Part shown: positions 24,346-39,300 of the stretch, one piece after another
Numbering within the stretch: position 1 is the first letter of the stretch
Layout: each line of letters starts with the position of its first letter
Assembly: GCF_965363235.1 (NCBI RefSeq)
Contig: NC_134839.1
Coordinates: 115,252,517-115,316,516 of the forward strand
Reading direction: 5' to 3'
DNA from: Mytilus galloprovincialis
Lineage: Eukaryota > Mollusca > Bivalvia > Mytilida > Mytilidae
Length of the DNA stretch: 64,000 nucleotides
Translations under genes and position numbers: made by a program
Notes under the pieces: generated by a model
What the model was told of the DNA's origin: nothing
The model's database searches: none
What the model saw: only the letters and a program-made list of their open reading frames with translations

Positions 24346-27300
24346 TATTTTCATGATTGTAGTTACTATTACATGCACCATATAACATCAATAAATTGTC
24401 TCTACTTATTGCCAAAACAAATTAAATCATTGGATAAATCCCATTTATTACCATTATTCCTTTCCTATTTAACTTCTACTTACCACCAATAAACAATAGT
24501 TCCCACTACTGAAGTCATTTTACTACAATCACTTCTCTTCTGTTTGGCCAATCCAAAGTCAGCTGAAATACACAATGTAGGATTTCAATGGTCATGTTGC
24601 AAGTAGAATTGTAAAATTCATAAAATAGTTTTCGGTCATGATGTTTCTTTACAGTCAATCCTATATCCTATCTCACATGAAAAAACTGGACGGGCGATGT
24701 TTGATTTTTTTTTCATTAAATGATTGGATACTCCTCCCTGAACAAAATGATGTATCATATTGGTGTAATATCACTAAGAAAAAAATCCAGGTTTCATGCA
24801 AACCTTACCTTAATCAGTGTTATAACTTTTTTTATCGTAATGAATATTGTAACAAGAAAAATTCAATAATCAGCATAAAACCTAGCTACTGCCTTAAATG
24901 TAGTGGTATTTTATATCCATCTAACAGATTGAGTGTAAATTCACAAGCCTCAAACAACCCAATACTAAAGTTTCTCATTTCAGATCAAATCATGCATTGA
25001 GTTGCTTCCCTTTGTCCAGTTGGAAATTCATTTAGAACAGTGCAGGATAATTCATCTTTCCAACTTTAATCAAATAATGTATGACCAAAATGATCTTTTT
25101 ATAAGCCCAGACTTCTAACAAATAACTTACTAATTGTAACTTTGTCATTTTCTCCTAACATGATATTTTTTGGAGCCAAATCTCTGTGTAAAATTCCCTT
25201 TTCTTTGTGCAGGTATCTCAGTGCAAGCACCATCTGAAAGTTCAAGAGAAGAACACATTTTAAATCATTGACAATAAAGAAGCACACGAACAGTTAACTA
25301 CTTAATTTCACAGTTGTCTTTTTACACAACTCTAAAATCTAATGATTTGTGTTGACTACAAGATTATTTTTTTTTATGATAGTCAATGCTTAGGGAAAAT
25401 TATTTTCTGCAGCAAAGTTTAAAGAGTGATTCAATACTGATAGTTCCCTAATTCAGGTCTATGGTTTGCAAAAGGACAGGAAGCATGTTAAACTTTGTAG
25501 TGGAAACCATTTATTAACTCTTGACAATGAAAAACAAAAGTGTATTGAAACAACTAACAAGAGTGCACACACTGAAATGTCTCGCCTTCTTTACTAATCA
25601 TTGATATTATGTTGATAGTCCTAAGTATAAAGCGTTATTACAACTGTCACATAAACTTAACATTAAACAAGATAGTTAAACAAAGACCAATGAACCATGA
25701 AAATGAGGTCAAGGTCAGATGAAACATGCCAGGCAGACATGTACGGCTAACAATGCTTCCATACAACAAATATAGTTGACCTATTACTTACAGTTTAAGA
25801 AAAATAGACCAAAACACAAAAACTTAACACTGTCCAATGAACCGTGAAATTGAGGTCATGGTCAAATAAAACCTGCGGGACTGACATATAGATCATAATA
25901 TATTTCCATACACCAAATATAGTTGACCTTTGGTATATAATATTAGATAAAAAGATCAAAACTTAAAAACTTAACTTTGACCACTGAACCATGAAAATGA
26001 GGTCAAGGTCAGATGACATCTGCCCGCTAGACATGTACACCTTACAATCATTCCATACAACAAATATAGTAGACCTATTGCATAAAGTATGAGAAAAACA
26101 GACCAAAACACAAAAACTTAACTATAACCACTGAACCATGAAAATGAGGTCAAGGTCAGATGACACCTGCCAGTTGGACATGTACACCTTCCAGTCCTTC
26201 CATACACCAAATATACTAGCCCTATTGCTTATAGTATCTGAGATATGGACTTGACCACCAAAACTTAACCTTGTTCACTGATCCATGAAATGAGGTCGAG
26301 GTCAAGTGAAAACTGTCTGACGGGCATGAGGACCTTGCAAGGTACACACATACCAAATATAGTTATCCTATTACTTATAATAAGAGAGAATTCAACGTTA
26401 TAAAAATTCTGAACTTTTTTTTCAAGTGGTCACTGAACCATGAAAATGAGGTCAAGGACATTGAACATGTGACTGACGGAAACTTCGTAACATGAGGCAT
26501 CTATATACAAAATATGAAGCATCCAGGTCTTCCACCTTCTAAAATATATAGCTTTTAAGAAGTGAGCTAACACCGCCGCCGCCGCCGCCGCCGCCGTAGC
26601 CGCCGGATCACTATCCCTATGTCGAGCTTTCTGCAACAAAAGTTGCAGGCTCGACAAAAACCAAAAAGCTGTATTATAACAGTTTACAAGAACGTAAGAA
26701 ATTATGAAAAATTGCAGATATATACATGTTAGCTTGTTCACACTGTGACTTTAATGAAGAAAAAAGCATTTGTATTATTACACTTTAAATGATTTAGTAA
26801 CAATGGTATGTTTTATTACCATACATTCTAATATTAATATTTTATGAGAATATTCTTATAAAGACACTAACCTGCATGAGTATCTTCCAAATTCTATCTT
26901 CAGCAAATTGTTCATTCTTATCCTTCAGATTGTTGAGGTGTTCCTCTAACGGAACACCATCGATCAACTCCATTACAATGTATAACTTTTGACCTGAATA
27001 GATAGATAATTAATATAGTGTTGTAAGTTTATGCAACCAATCTTATTTCTTTTCAATTTTCATTTCTTACATGTTCTCTATTTTGCTGATTGACCTGTGT
27101 CCAATGATATTTTGCAAAGCTAATTATAGTTCATCATGTTCAAAGCAAGGTGCCTGTTAGCCACTGGTTTTTGATGTTATCTACCTGTACATTTTTGTTT
27201 GATTGGTGACCTGTAAATGTAACATTTTGTCTTTTTGATGACTGAATGTTTAGTAATAGATGTGTTTTGTGTGATCATGTAGTCTTCAGATATTTGTTGT

Positions 27301-30300
27301 CCTATATTAGATGGCTACATAACTTACTCTCAACAAAGGTCTTGAGGAACCTGACCACATTGGGATGTTTCATCTGCTCTTTAATGATAGCTATTTCATT
27401 CATAATTTCACCAACACTTTGGTCTATCTCTAGACTGTTCTTACCAAAGGATGGATTGTCAATATTGATCTAGAATATACATATAACAAAGATATAAAAC
27501 ATGTTGAAATTAAGTCAAAGGATGGATTGTCAATGTTTATCTATAATATAAAGTTGAAAAAGTTATAAAATATCTTAAGGCGATAAAATTTCTTTGTATG
27601 TGTATACATATGTTTTACCTCTGCCAAAGCTAAGAATTGTTGCCTGGATGCAAGATATAAATAATTTCTTTGTACGTGGATAGTGGATATCAAGTAACAA
27701 TATTTTAACTCTTTTAAAGCTAAAAATTGTTGCCCTGCTGCCAGATATAAATAATTTCTTTGTACATGGATATCAAGTAAAATGTTTTACCTCTTTCAAA
27801 GCTAAGAACTGTTGCCCTGCCACTTGTTTTTTTACTTTGAACACAGAACCAAACGCTCCTGACCCTAGGAGTTCAAACACAGCATAATCACCAATGTAAC
27901 GATTTGGTGTTCTATTATGGTTTGTTTCCATTATGTTTGTTTTTATATCATCAACGATGTCAGCCTGAAACAGAATGTATATAATGTAACGATTTGGTGT
28001 CCTATTATGGTTTGTTTCCATTATATTTGTCTTTATATTGCCAACAATGTCAGTCTGAAACAGAATTTGTCTGGTTGATAAATCATAACTTGTAATATGC
28101 AATAACACAGAAGGCATTCTGTTAAAAATAAAGTTTTTTTATAAACTAAATTCAAAACTGTCATTTTAGAACTGATAGTGGTTTTCTCTATGTCCAATGA
28201 AAAGTATTTTAAACATATATTGTATTCATCACAAGTTTACTTCACAGAAAATCTCTTTGATATTTTTATTTCCCAGAAAAATTCCTGATGTTTTCAGCAA
28301 ACTTAAAACTGCCCAGAAAACCAGTTTTGTATAGCTCATATATATTTCTAAAAGGGCAGAAATTAAGGAAAATGAAATTCTCCCTCGCCCTGCTTGTCCG
28401 AATTTAAAGTATTTAATCTCTAAATTCAATAGGCTATAAACAAAACAAACACAGATATAGGATTAGTTGCTCGCAGTAACATATCATTTTCTCTTGCGAT
28501 ACAATATTTTATTTTACTTTCTTGTACATATTTCTTCGATTCAAACCACTGACATATCAATCCATGACATATAACATTGTTTCTCATTCGCATTTTTCCT
28601 TAGTTAATACCTCCAACGCCTGTACGTATGTAATAAACATAGCAGCAACTGTCAATATACCAATGTGACCAACTTCAATTCGACGCAACTGCGAGCACCT
28701 TCTATAATATTACATTTAAATGCCAAACTTTATATAGTACCATTAAATCCCACCCGTAGAAACCGCCAAAACTTTCCTCGTGCATTATACACCCGACATC
28801 AAACTCTATAAATAGTACATACTGTTGCAGAACTAGTTATACTAGTTCCTATCTATAAATAATTACCACTAATAGCAAACGGGAAAACACCAATTTCAAA
28901 CGAAATAAAATATATTGGGTAACATCTTACTGAATTAATGTTTTTTTTTACAAATCAGTCAACAGGAGTTTGATGTAGTGCATATCACCAAGATTAGCAT
29001 GTTTACATATAAAATTTGAAAAAAGGGGGTTAAACTTACCCTATAACTGTTGATTTTCTCTACCAGTGTTTTATAAGCTGACAGATCTTTTATATAATGT
29101 CCAACACTTATAAACATATCAAATAAATCTGGAGGGAAAAGTCTTTTAAACAGCCGTCTATTTCTCTCCATACTAAACGTGAATCTCAAGGCTCGGAATG
29201 CATTTCTCTGAAGATTTTTGGCCCATTTTCTCTCTTTTCCAACACATTGTTTACACGGTGGAAGAATAAGTAGTCCAAGGTAGTATAAGCCGTTAGCCAG
29301 TATTATATGTTGACCATTAGCATCATTCAAAACTAGTTCCATTAACGCGGCACAACTGGCAGATTTTAATGAATACTGTATCTCCATCAATTCTTCTGAC
29401 TGTAAATAAATGGCATTATTATTTCGTACTGTTACCATGGTTACTTAGGACTGTACATGAATGTTATTATTGCAAAGAAATACCCTAATTAAATATTCAA
29501 AGTTTCAAATGTGAAATAAGTCTGCAAATTACCCTCCTCTAATTTGAGGTGTGTTCTCAAGACTAATATTATAATATGGCATCATAATAAAATGAGAATC
29601 TTATAGAAAAAAGTATAGTTTTTTGCATTTTCTTCTTTATTTCCCTTAAATTGCCTATGTTCAAAGTAGCCATGTCCCTAAATATTGCAGAAAAAAGGCT
29701 GCCAGAGGATGAGCACACATCTATACCACTGCAAGTTTAAAAATGATTCTACTTTTTTATAAAACTAATTTGAAAATTAAAGTGTGATCCTCTGTTATGA
29801 GAAATCTTCTGACCTCCCAAAACTATATATAGCTAGCAGTGGAGATCTCCACACTATATATAGCTAGCAGTTGCGATAACTGTATAAAGCATGTATATAT
29901 TGTGTACAAGTTGTAATGTTGTACAAATTATAATTTGTACAGATTTTTTGTACAAGTTATCAGTGTTTTATGAACGGCTTAACACAAATGGATGATGCAA
30001 GCACACAGTCTTTTGTTTTGTATATTTTTGTCATATTTTCACAACTGCATGGTACAGTCTAATACTAAGCATTGATACAAAAAACATCATAAGACCATAA
30101 GAAGTCTTTTATTGGGTATGAATATGGTAAAAGGAGAAAAATAAAACTATAATTTAAACCATTCAGGTATCCTCATTTCAAGTTTGAGGACAAGGAGAAT
30201 GGCACTAAATGTTAGGTAGAAATATATAAATTTGATTTTAAAACATCAAACTGTTACATTTTAGAAGATAAACCTGTATCACCTGGTGCAAGAAGGTATG

Positions 30301-33300
30301 TGTCAACAAACTTATAACTTGTACAAAAACTCTGTACAAACTTAGATCTTGTACACAACATATATAAAGCAAGGAATGTATTACAACATTTTAGGTAGTT
30401 AACTTTCTTTATGTTTTTTAAATGATTTGTGCTGCTCTCTGTCTCTTTTTGTGTGCATATAACTGAATGGTGTATCTCTCTCTCTCTCTCTTTCTCTTTA
30501 CATAACTAAATGATCCTGATCTCTCTCAAAATGATTTCTGCATATAACAGAAAGAGGTCTCTTTCTCTCTCAATCATTTGGAAAGATGATTTTTGCTTTT
30601 ATGAACACAGCACACAAGGTGTTAAACTTATCTAATTATTAAAATAAGGGATTCATAAAGAGAAAGTTATAGCCTTTAAAATAGCAAGTTGGGAAAACTG
30701 ATCACAAAAATAAATATTGGACCTGAAAATTTACAAAAATTGAACTGATTCTGTAAGTATCATAAACAAAAAAACTTGAAGTAAAAATTACAGTCTACAG
30801 AGTCGTTTCCTTTCTTATAGGAAACTGAATGATGCCTTATGATTGGTGTTCAAAACAATATCTTCCTGCAGGACAAAAAGGGTTATAACAGTTAAATGTA
30901 ACCTGGATATTATCAACTGTGACATGATAGGTTCATAACAGGAAGTGACATGATAGGTTCATAACAGGATGTGCCATGATGATGATGATATACACAGCAC
31001 ACACCAATTACCTTCGACATTCCTCGAGGTTTGGTTAATATTGTCTCCCATATAGCCTAGTAGTCAAATAAAAAATGTGTCTTCAATTCTTTATTTGTCA
31101 TTTATTTTCTTTTCCTTTATTCATATCTTTGAAAAATAATAAGTTTAATGTAACAAAGAAGATATCAGCTTTTTAACAATATTAAAATAGACATTTCTTC
31201 ATTGTTCTTCAAATAACTAGTTAAAAATAACTATATATTAATGGTTTACTATTATAAATTGTTATTTGGATGGAGAGTTGACTCATTGGCACTCATACCA
31301 CATCTTCCTATATCTATACATCCTTTACTTTATACTGAACTAAAATATTCTGTATATTTAACAACAGACAAAGTTTATCCCTTCTCCTTGACCCTTTAAT
31401 TAACATACTCCTAGCCTAAAACCGTTAGTCCCATTCTACTTACATCATCAACAACAGGGGTCCTCCCATGGGCTCCAGCACTGGCTGGTCCCTCACTATT
31501 CTCCATTCTCTCGGTTACAAAAGTTCTATCACTGAAATAAAATAATACATAAATAACAACTTATGTACTGTAAAGAGATGTAATTTGTATAGATCTATTT
31601 CATATTATCAATAAAAGAGACATAGACATCCAGAGGACTAAGATTATCAGCATTCATTACAATTTTTCATTTAAATTTCTTTTTTGTTAAATTTAAATTA
31701 AACCTCTAACTTTTGTCCAAAGTTCTGGTTACTATAAATATACAATATGTGTTCTGCTCTTTGGTGGATTTGTTGTCTCTTTGACACATTCCTCATTTCC
31801 ATTCTCTTCTCTTATAACTTCAAAATTTTATATATTTGAGGACCATGTAATACTCACATAGCTTTCTTAAAAAAAAATCTAACTTACTGCAAAAGAGAAA
31901 GTAGAAGTGGAATTCCTCCAATCTGTCTTATTTCTTTGCTGGCAACAGGATCTTCACAAAGTTGAGCTAAGCACCATACGACATGCCATAATAAATTAAC
32001 ATTGTCACTATGGAGTTGACTGAAACACATAATATAGTACTAATTATTACACATGAATGGGTAGGGGGGATGTGCAGGATATATATAGGTTGCATACAGC
32101 TGTTTCACAAACCACACCTCTTTTGGGCAGATACATAATATTCAAAGATAATTTATTGTGTTAACGTATTTGTTCCCAGATATGATCTCAATGTTTCATC
32201 TCTTGAAATATAACTTGGGAAAGTTAGTGTGTTACTCACTAGGGATAGTTGACCATACAAGTTTCTATATCTACACATTTTTCAAACAGGCTTAGGCCGT
32301 ACCTTGACCTATAATGGTTTACTTTTATAAATTGTTATTTGGATGGAGAGTTGTCTCATTGGCACTCATACCACATCTCCCTATAGCAATAAACCTTTTA
32401 CTTTTCTGATGAAGTTAATTCAAGCAATGTGTACCATTGTAACAAATCCAGTATGATTGACAAAGACTAAATGATACACAGGGAACAATAAATATTCTAC
32501 ATATTGTGTATGTTTGTAAGTGTGTGTATTTCTATATTTATATTACCTTAGAAGAATTGGAATTCCATCGTGTATCATTACACTGTCTCGTGATAAAGGA
32601 TCCTGACACATAAACTGTAACAGCTTAGCTGCCAATCTGTCAAAACAAAAATTGGTTTTTAAAAATGAAGATTGAAAGGATAGCCGGAATATTATTAAAA
32701 TATAAATAATAGCAGAAATGCAGGATACTTAATCTGCCAAAAATGTAAATCTGCAGTTTAAGAAAATTATTTTGCTACAAATGATGAGAGTTCTGAGTCT
32801 TAACATCAAATATGTGTCGTCTCACTGACTGTATCACTCTTATCGGCTCTTAATAAAATTGCATATCATGGCTTTGAGACATCAAATACATTGACCTGGA
32901 CTTAACTTTGACCCTGACATATAAGCAAAGTCAATGTATGAACGGACATGGATAAGTTTGAACCAAAATTATCAAGTAATCTTTTGGTTTGCTCGTGAAA
33001 CAAAGAAAACATTTGTTTCTATCATGCAAAATATGCAAATACAACCCCTTAAATCAATTATCTTTTTGTGTGCATATATTTATATTGTAAAGCTACTTGG
33101 AACATAATGAAGCCTTTTGGAACTCATTCACTTGACAAAAAGTTTGATATTAATACTCACAGCTGATATTTCACAATATCAATATGCATACAACCTGATA
33201 ATCAGAACGTGTCTATTTACAGACAGATTCTTTATTATTCTACCATTCCTTATACATTAACCTGATAATCAGAACATATCTATTTACAGACAGATTCTTT

Positions 33301-36300
33301 ATTATTCTACCATTCCTTATACATTACTAATATTTGACTTACTTTTTAGACAAGTTATCATACTCTTGCACTATTATCAACAATATTTCTATACAGTTCA
33401 GCATTCCAATTTCCTGTCTTGGTTTTGAGCTGAAATTATGAGAAACAACTGTATATATAGTTATTTATTTTCATGAATATTCATGATTAAGAAAAAATAC
33501 TGATAATTCTGAAAGAAAAAGAAAATATATGTCATACCTATATAATTGTTAAAATTTATCAAACTTATTTTTAAAATCATAATTTTCCATAATCTACATA
33601 AAATTGATTTTTCCCCTATCTGTGTTGTCAAAGTACTTACCTTTGAGCCAATCCAATCAATGCATACAAAGAGCAATGTAGAACTATAACATCACTGGCA
33701 TGGAGCAGTAAAACTAACGACTGAAATTAAAACATTTTAAATATCATGTATCGTGTCTGTTAATGAGCAAACAAACAACTAAAGAAAAAAAAAACATTTC
33801 AAATATATGTTTGATGTCTGTTAAAGCAGTACCAAAGTGTATCATTTAATATATCAAGATTCAGTAAATCAAGACATAACAAAAGAGTAGTAAATGACAT
33901 TTCAATTTTTTATTCAATATACTTTCTCATCAGATAAACTAATATTTGCTTCACATAATGAGGTAGAAAATGCATCATTGAGCCTAAAAACAATTAAAAT
34001 CAGTAAATTCTTCATCTCATTTTCCTGTATAAAGACAGCCATAGACTAATTAATCCTAATAAATAAGTTGAAATCTGTTAATGGCACAAGAATTAAGTTA
34101 TTATAATGACACTTACATTGTGTGCTTCATATTCTATCAACCATTCTCTCTGTTCTCCAATGGTAGATATCTTCTGAATAATGTCTGTTAAAAGAACGTT
34201 TTATGTGAAGTTTTATTTTATATAGCTACTAAAACACTTTAACACTTTATGCGTAGCTGTATTTCTGATAACCAAACAGATTTATAACCATTCTAAATGA
34301 GTTTTACTTTTGGAGTGTGCTTAGTGTCCCATGTTGGATCATCAATGGAGGTACAGTGGGAAAGGATAATCATGCTACTTAGCTACAGATTAAAACAAGA
34401 ATATGTTTTCATTGGACACCATGCTCTGCTCAGATTATCACTTTTCATATCAAAGAACCACAAAATCTAGGACAAAACCCTAATGTAGCAAATATATAAA
34501 GCTCACATCATAATGAACAAGTGTAGTAAGTCATAAAAATGTCATAGCTACTGTGGATTCATGTATTTTTGTGAGTATCATTTTTCATGGCTTGAGAAAA
34601 ATTTGCAGTTTCATGGATATTTGATTTCATGGTTTTGTTAATCTATGCATACAAAGCCTATAGAAAATTTGTAATTCGTTGAACATTTGAATTGGTGGTT
34701 CGGCTGTACCCATGAAACCTACGAAAATTGATATCCAACAAATGATAATTAATCCACAGTAACAACTGTACATTGACCAACATTTTTTTAACTTGATAAA
34801 CTGGACACATAGATCGGATATAATGCCCCTGGGATTAATAAATGAAATCAACAATGAAATGTCTTATATTCTAAAAATTATTTTTAAGAACTTTTAAAGA
34901 ATACTGTGCCCGACTCACATCATCACATCACATATTATTTAAACATTTCTTATCATGAGGATCAATATATATATATGTCCTAAATTGAAAGCTATTAATG
35001 TGACCACAACTTTATAATATTGTAGGCCAGGCATACATAATGATACTTACTTGACATTTCTTTAAGAATATCCACAATGTAGGGACTTTCTCCATATCTT
35101 AGGTAACTCTGCGTCGCCTTTTGGAAATGCTGAAACAGAAATGACAAAAAACTTATTTCCTGAATCTGTATACATTTTTAGGAATTTTCTTTAGAAATAT
35201 TCCAAATAAATTAAAAATACAGAATAATTTTACCCTTAAAGAACACTTAAGTTTACTACATTCAAAGTAGGAGATATCTAGATATCAGTAAATAACACTA
35301 ATAAATTGAGATGATATAATTGAGAAAACTTTGTATGTAACATCTCAATCCAATAATAAATTGAGACCATTAAATTGTTCTGTATACCAGACAAAACCTG
35401 TTTCTAATAAAAACTCAATTTACATCTTATTAAGATTTGAGACCAAATAACTAATAAAACAGCTTCTGATTACTAAGATCTATACTTACATCTGAAAGAG
35501 ATTTAAGACCATTTAACTGATAAAACTGTTTCTGATAAGTAAGATCTCTCATTAATATTCTGAGACAGGATAAAAGAAGGAATATGTTCTTTGGTGGAGC
35601 CTGAATAATCCATTCTCTGAAAAACAAAAACAGTATAAACATTTATTAGAAACTATGAACATAACAACTTTGAAGATATTTACATCAAAATTTTTGCACA
35701 AAATAAAACAAAATGTGGTGAAAATTTCCTGTCTGGCCATAGAAAAATAAGCTGAATATTTTCAAATCACTAAAGATGTTTAAAATATACTCAACTTTCT
35801 CTGAACATTTCTAGTTAGTACATTCTTGACAATATTTCTGTATCATAAGGTATTGCACATGGAAAAAATTTACAATACAGGTGATCAAACTTACTCGCAA
35901 CATAGTCTGTACTTGATTAAAGCTGTGAAGACTTCAGAAAACTTTGTACTCTGTGGATGTTGACTAAAGTTCCTCTCTGACTGGTACCTTGATCTAAACT
36001 TCTCCAGCGCCAATGATTCTGTAGACTGGAGCTGATGAGCACCTGACTTTGGTTGAGGTAGAGGCCATGGGGTCGGTTTTGTTAAAGGACTAGAGGAGAG
36101 TTCTATGGACGGAAGCTAAAATCAGAAAACAAACATGTAGATTTGTATCAGATATCAGATGAAAAAGATTATTGCAATGTTAACTGTGTACATTTAGGTT
36201 TGTTTATAAGTGATTAAGTGTAAGAGTTTGGTGTCGGCTATCTTAATAATCATCCTATTATTAGGCGCAGAAGGCCATACTCTCATCGTTTAATTGTTAG

Positions 36301-39300
36301 CTTTTTATAAATTTTGATATGGATGGAGAGTTGTCTCAATGGCACTCAGTCATACTACATCTTCTTCTTTCTATTATCTAATGTAACAGTATGGTGTCCA
36401 GTAGATCACTTTTGTAACTTGATGTCAAATGCTTACATGATGGTGAAATCATAAAGTATAGATAAATTATGATGTCCACTATATAGAGTGAACTTAGCTT
36501 CTGTTTACAGACAGGTATATCATCATGTGTAAGACTAAGAGTATGCTGTCAACTATATACAGGTGAACTTACCTGTTGTTTACTGGCAGGTGTATTTATT
36601 AGGTGTAAGAGGTTGTTGAGGTTCTTTCCTTCTCTGAAAAATATGAAATAATACTGATTAAAGGAAAAGCATCCACTTCATTGGTCATTTTCTATTGTCA
36701 ATGGTTTCTGTCTGTCTTATTTGTTTATTATTTAACCTTATGAGGCAATTTATAGAGTTGATCCATGTTTATCTGCCTTGTATAAGTTGTTACTTCTTAC
36801 AATACAGTATAGGTTTTTTCCTCCTTGTTAAAGGCCTGATGGTGACCTGTAGTTGTCCTTGTATTAAGTGGATAGTTATCTTAATGACAATTATACCACA
36901 TCAAGAATAATTCTTTCATTACATTTTTGGCTGTCCCATGCTTCAGATTGACAACTGACTGTTCAATGCTACAGTTTATCAACCAATTCAGTTAAACCTG
37001 TTCTGATGTATTTGCACAAGCTATATACATGCATGCTGGTCATTACATTTAAATGATGAAATAGAGTGATATACATGTTGTCTAGTAACTATGAACTTTC
37101 TATTTTAGTCACCAGTAATTATACCTATCATCTTTCAGACAAAGCAAAGTTTATTCTAGAAGTCTCTTGTTCATACTCTTATCTTAGCGCTTTTAATAGA
37201 GGTCGGTCATTTAAAGACGTATCGACCGTATCATATACGTTGACGTATCCGCATCTGCAGATATACCAAAAAACAGTATATGATCCCGAGCTTTAATTTT
37301 ATGTACTTTCAATAATGCAAATGGGCGACTCAATAATTTCTAATGCAGAAATTTACAAAACAATTAGGAAATATCGAGATTTTGTGGAATATGTAATCCG
37401 ACTTTTAAAGATATGCCGGATAGTTAGAACAGTTTACATGCATGATAGGAGTGAATACGGTAAAATCGGTTGCCAGTTTGTGTATGAAATTGTTCTCACG
37501 TATAACCAAATTGTTAATTGACAAATAGAGTGATACTCAGTACTTTTTTATTACCTTTTATGATAAAATCGTAAATGAACAATATTCAAAGTTCCTTACA
37601 TGTATGTAAGTAGTACATTTGATTTTTTTTGGGTGTTTATTCATATAAGATCTTAAAATATTTTTTTAACTAGATTATCAAAGGATTGTGTACGATATTC
37701 GTGTACCTGCCCTACATTGGCTCCTTGTTAAGGGCATGTAAAAGTAGTTGATAGAACCCCTTACTTTTTTTTTAAAAACACCACTATCACAAATATTGAA
37801 AGACTTAGTGTATGTTTGATTGTTTCGAAGAGATTCCAACTATTTTTTTTTAAATGAAGCATGGCTTATTAATAAGCCCGGGATCACATAATATTTTTAG
37901 ATATATCTGCAGATGCGGATACGTCAACGTATACGATACGGTTGATACGTTTGTAAATGACCGACCTCTAATATAATAAGTACCACTGCATAACAGTAAA
38001 TCTAGTTAAACATGTTAAATATACCTCCTTGACCCAGAAATATGAACTTTAAATCGTGACAGAATTCTATTGTGACATAACAATTTAAATAATCAACAAA
38101 GATCTTTGTTTTAAACCTATAATAAAAACAAAAGTTAAACCATTCAACCATTCTATATCACCTCTATATATATAGCTAATAAGCACTTCTAACACATATC
38201 ATTTTCAAGGTTAATAGGTCTCATTAACATTTTACTATAATCTTTTTTATCTTTACCAACCCCCACCCCCTGTGTTCTATCATAGTTTGCTGCTTTTTAT
38301 GCATCAAGTTTTCAAAACACTAAGCCCTATAAGCATGATAAGTACATTTTAAGTTAGATTACAACTTTTAAAAATATAGCTGTTCTTAAACCTTAACTGT
38401 GGTATAAAATTCTTACAAATTCTCACTTTTCCAATCCTTTGTTTGACAATAAACTTGAAAGCAATTTAAAACAGATCATCGATGTTTAAACAATCTTATT
38501 AACCTTAAGTAAAGACTTCAGTAAAGTTTGCATTTGTATATATATATACGTGCTTCTAGTCTTCATAATGATAAATTGCTTTTCTGTGTAAACTTCAAGA
38601 AATTTGTATAAATATAACTATTTAAAAGGCACTTGTTATCTTATCAACACTTATCATAGGTTAATTTGCTCATTAATAAGACTTTTATTATGATTTTATC
38701 AACACTTATTATAGGTTAATTTGATAGATATGCCTAACAAGACTAATATTATGATACTAGTAAGTATGTTTCTGGTGAAACTAGTTCATATGATCCTTTT
38801 TCAATAAAACACCATGAAATGTTTTTTTCCCCAAATTATTTTGCAAAAGACCTCACATATAGGATACTGTAAATTCAGAACTTTTAAGGAACAAAATAAT
38901 TAGATCTGATTATTCATTCTTCTCCAATATATATGGTTTTGGTGTTAGGTAGTAAAAATTTTGTCCTTATTTTGGCTTAGAAATGTAAAAGCAGAGTTAA
39001 TCCCCTAATAAAGGTATGTATTAGATAGTTATACCTTTAGGGTGTCAGCCCGATTGGGTATATCTAATTCAAATAATTTAGGAAGGGGTCCTTCAGCAAT
39101 TTTATCACATGTAACTAAAAAGCATGACTGATTATGGCTACAAATGCAAAGTATTCAAGTTCATGGACATCTTGGTTGTAAATAGCTAAGGAATAATACA
39201 AATAATCTTAATCAAATCTCTTAATGTCAAGTGCATAAAGAGATGTTTGTGTCCTGAATAAATGCAGGCATTTACTCATCTCCATTAACTCAGATTTAGG

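Noticed and set aside
24638-25000. 120-residue plus-strand frame
   Set aside because: Inside a NEK10 intron, low complexity and AT-driven, no family resemblance.
26430-26741. Minus-strand frame with poly-Ala run
   Set aside because: The alanines come from the CCG microsatellite of the family C element.
37315-37521. 68-residue frame inside the TA-flanked element as a transposase piece
   Set aside because: No DDE/DDD motif or helix-turn-helix pattern that I can recognise.
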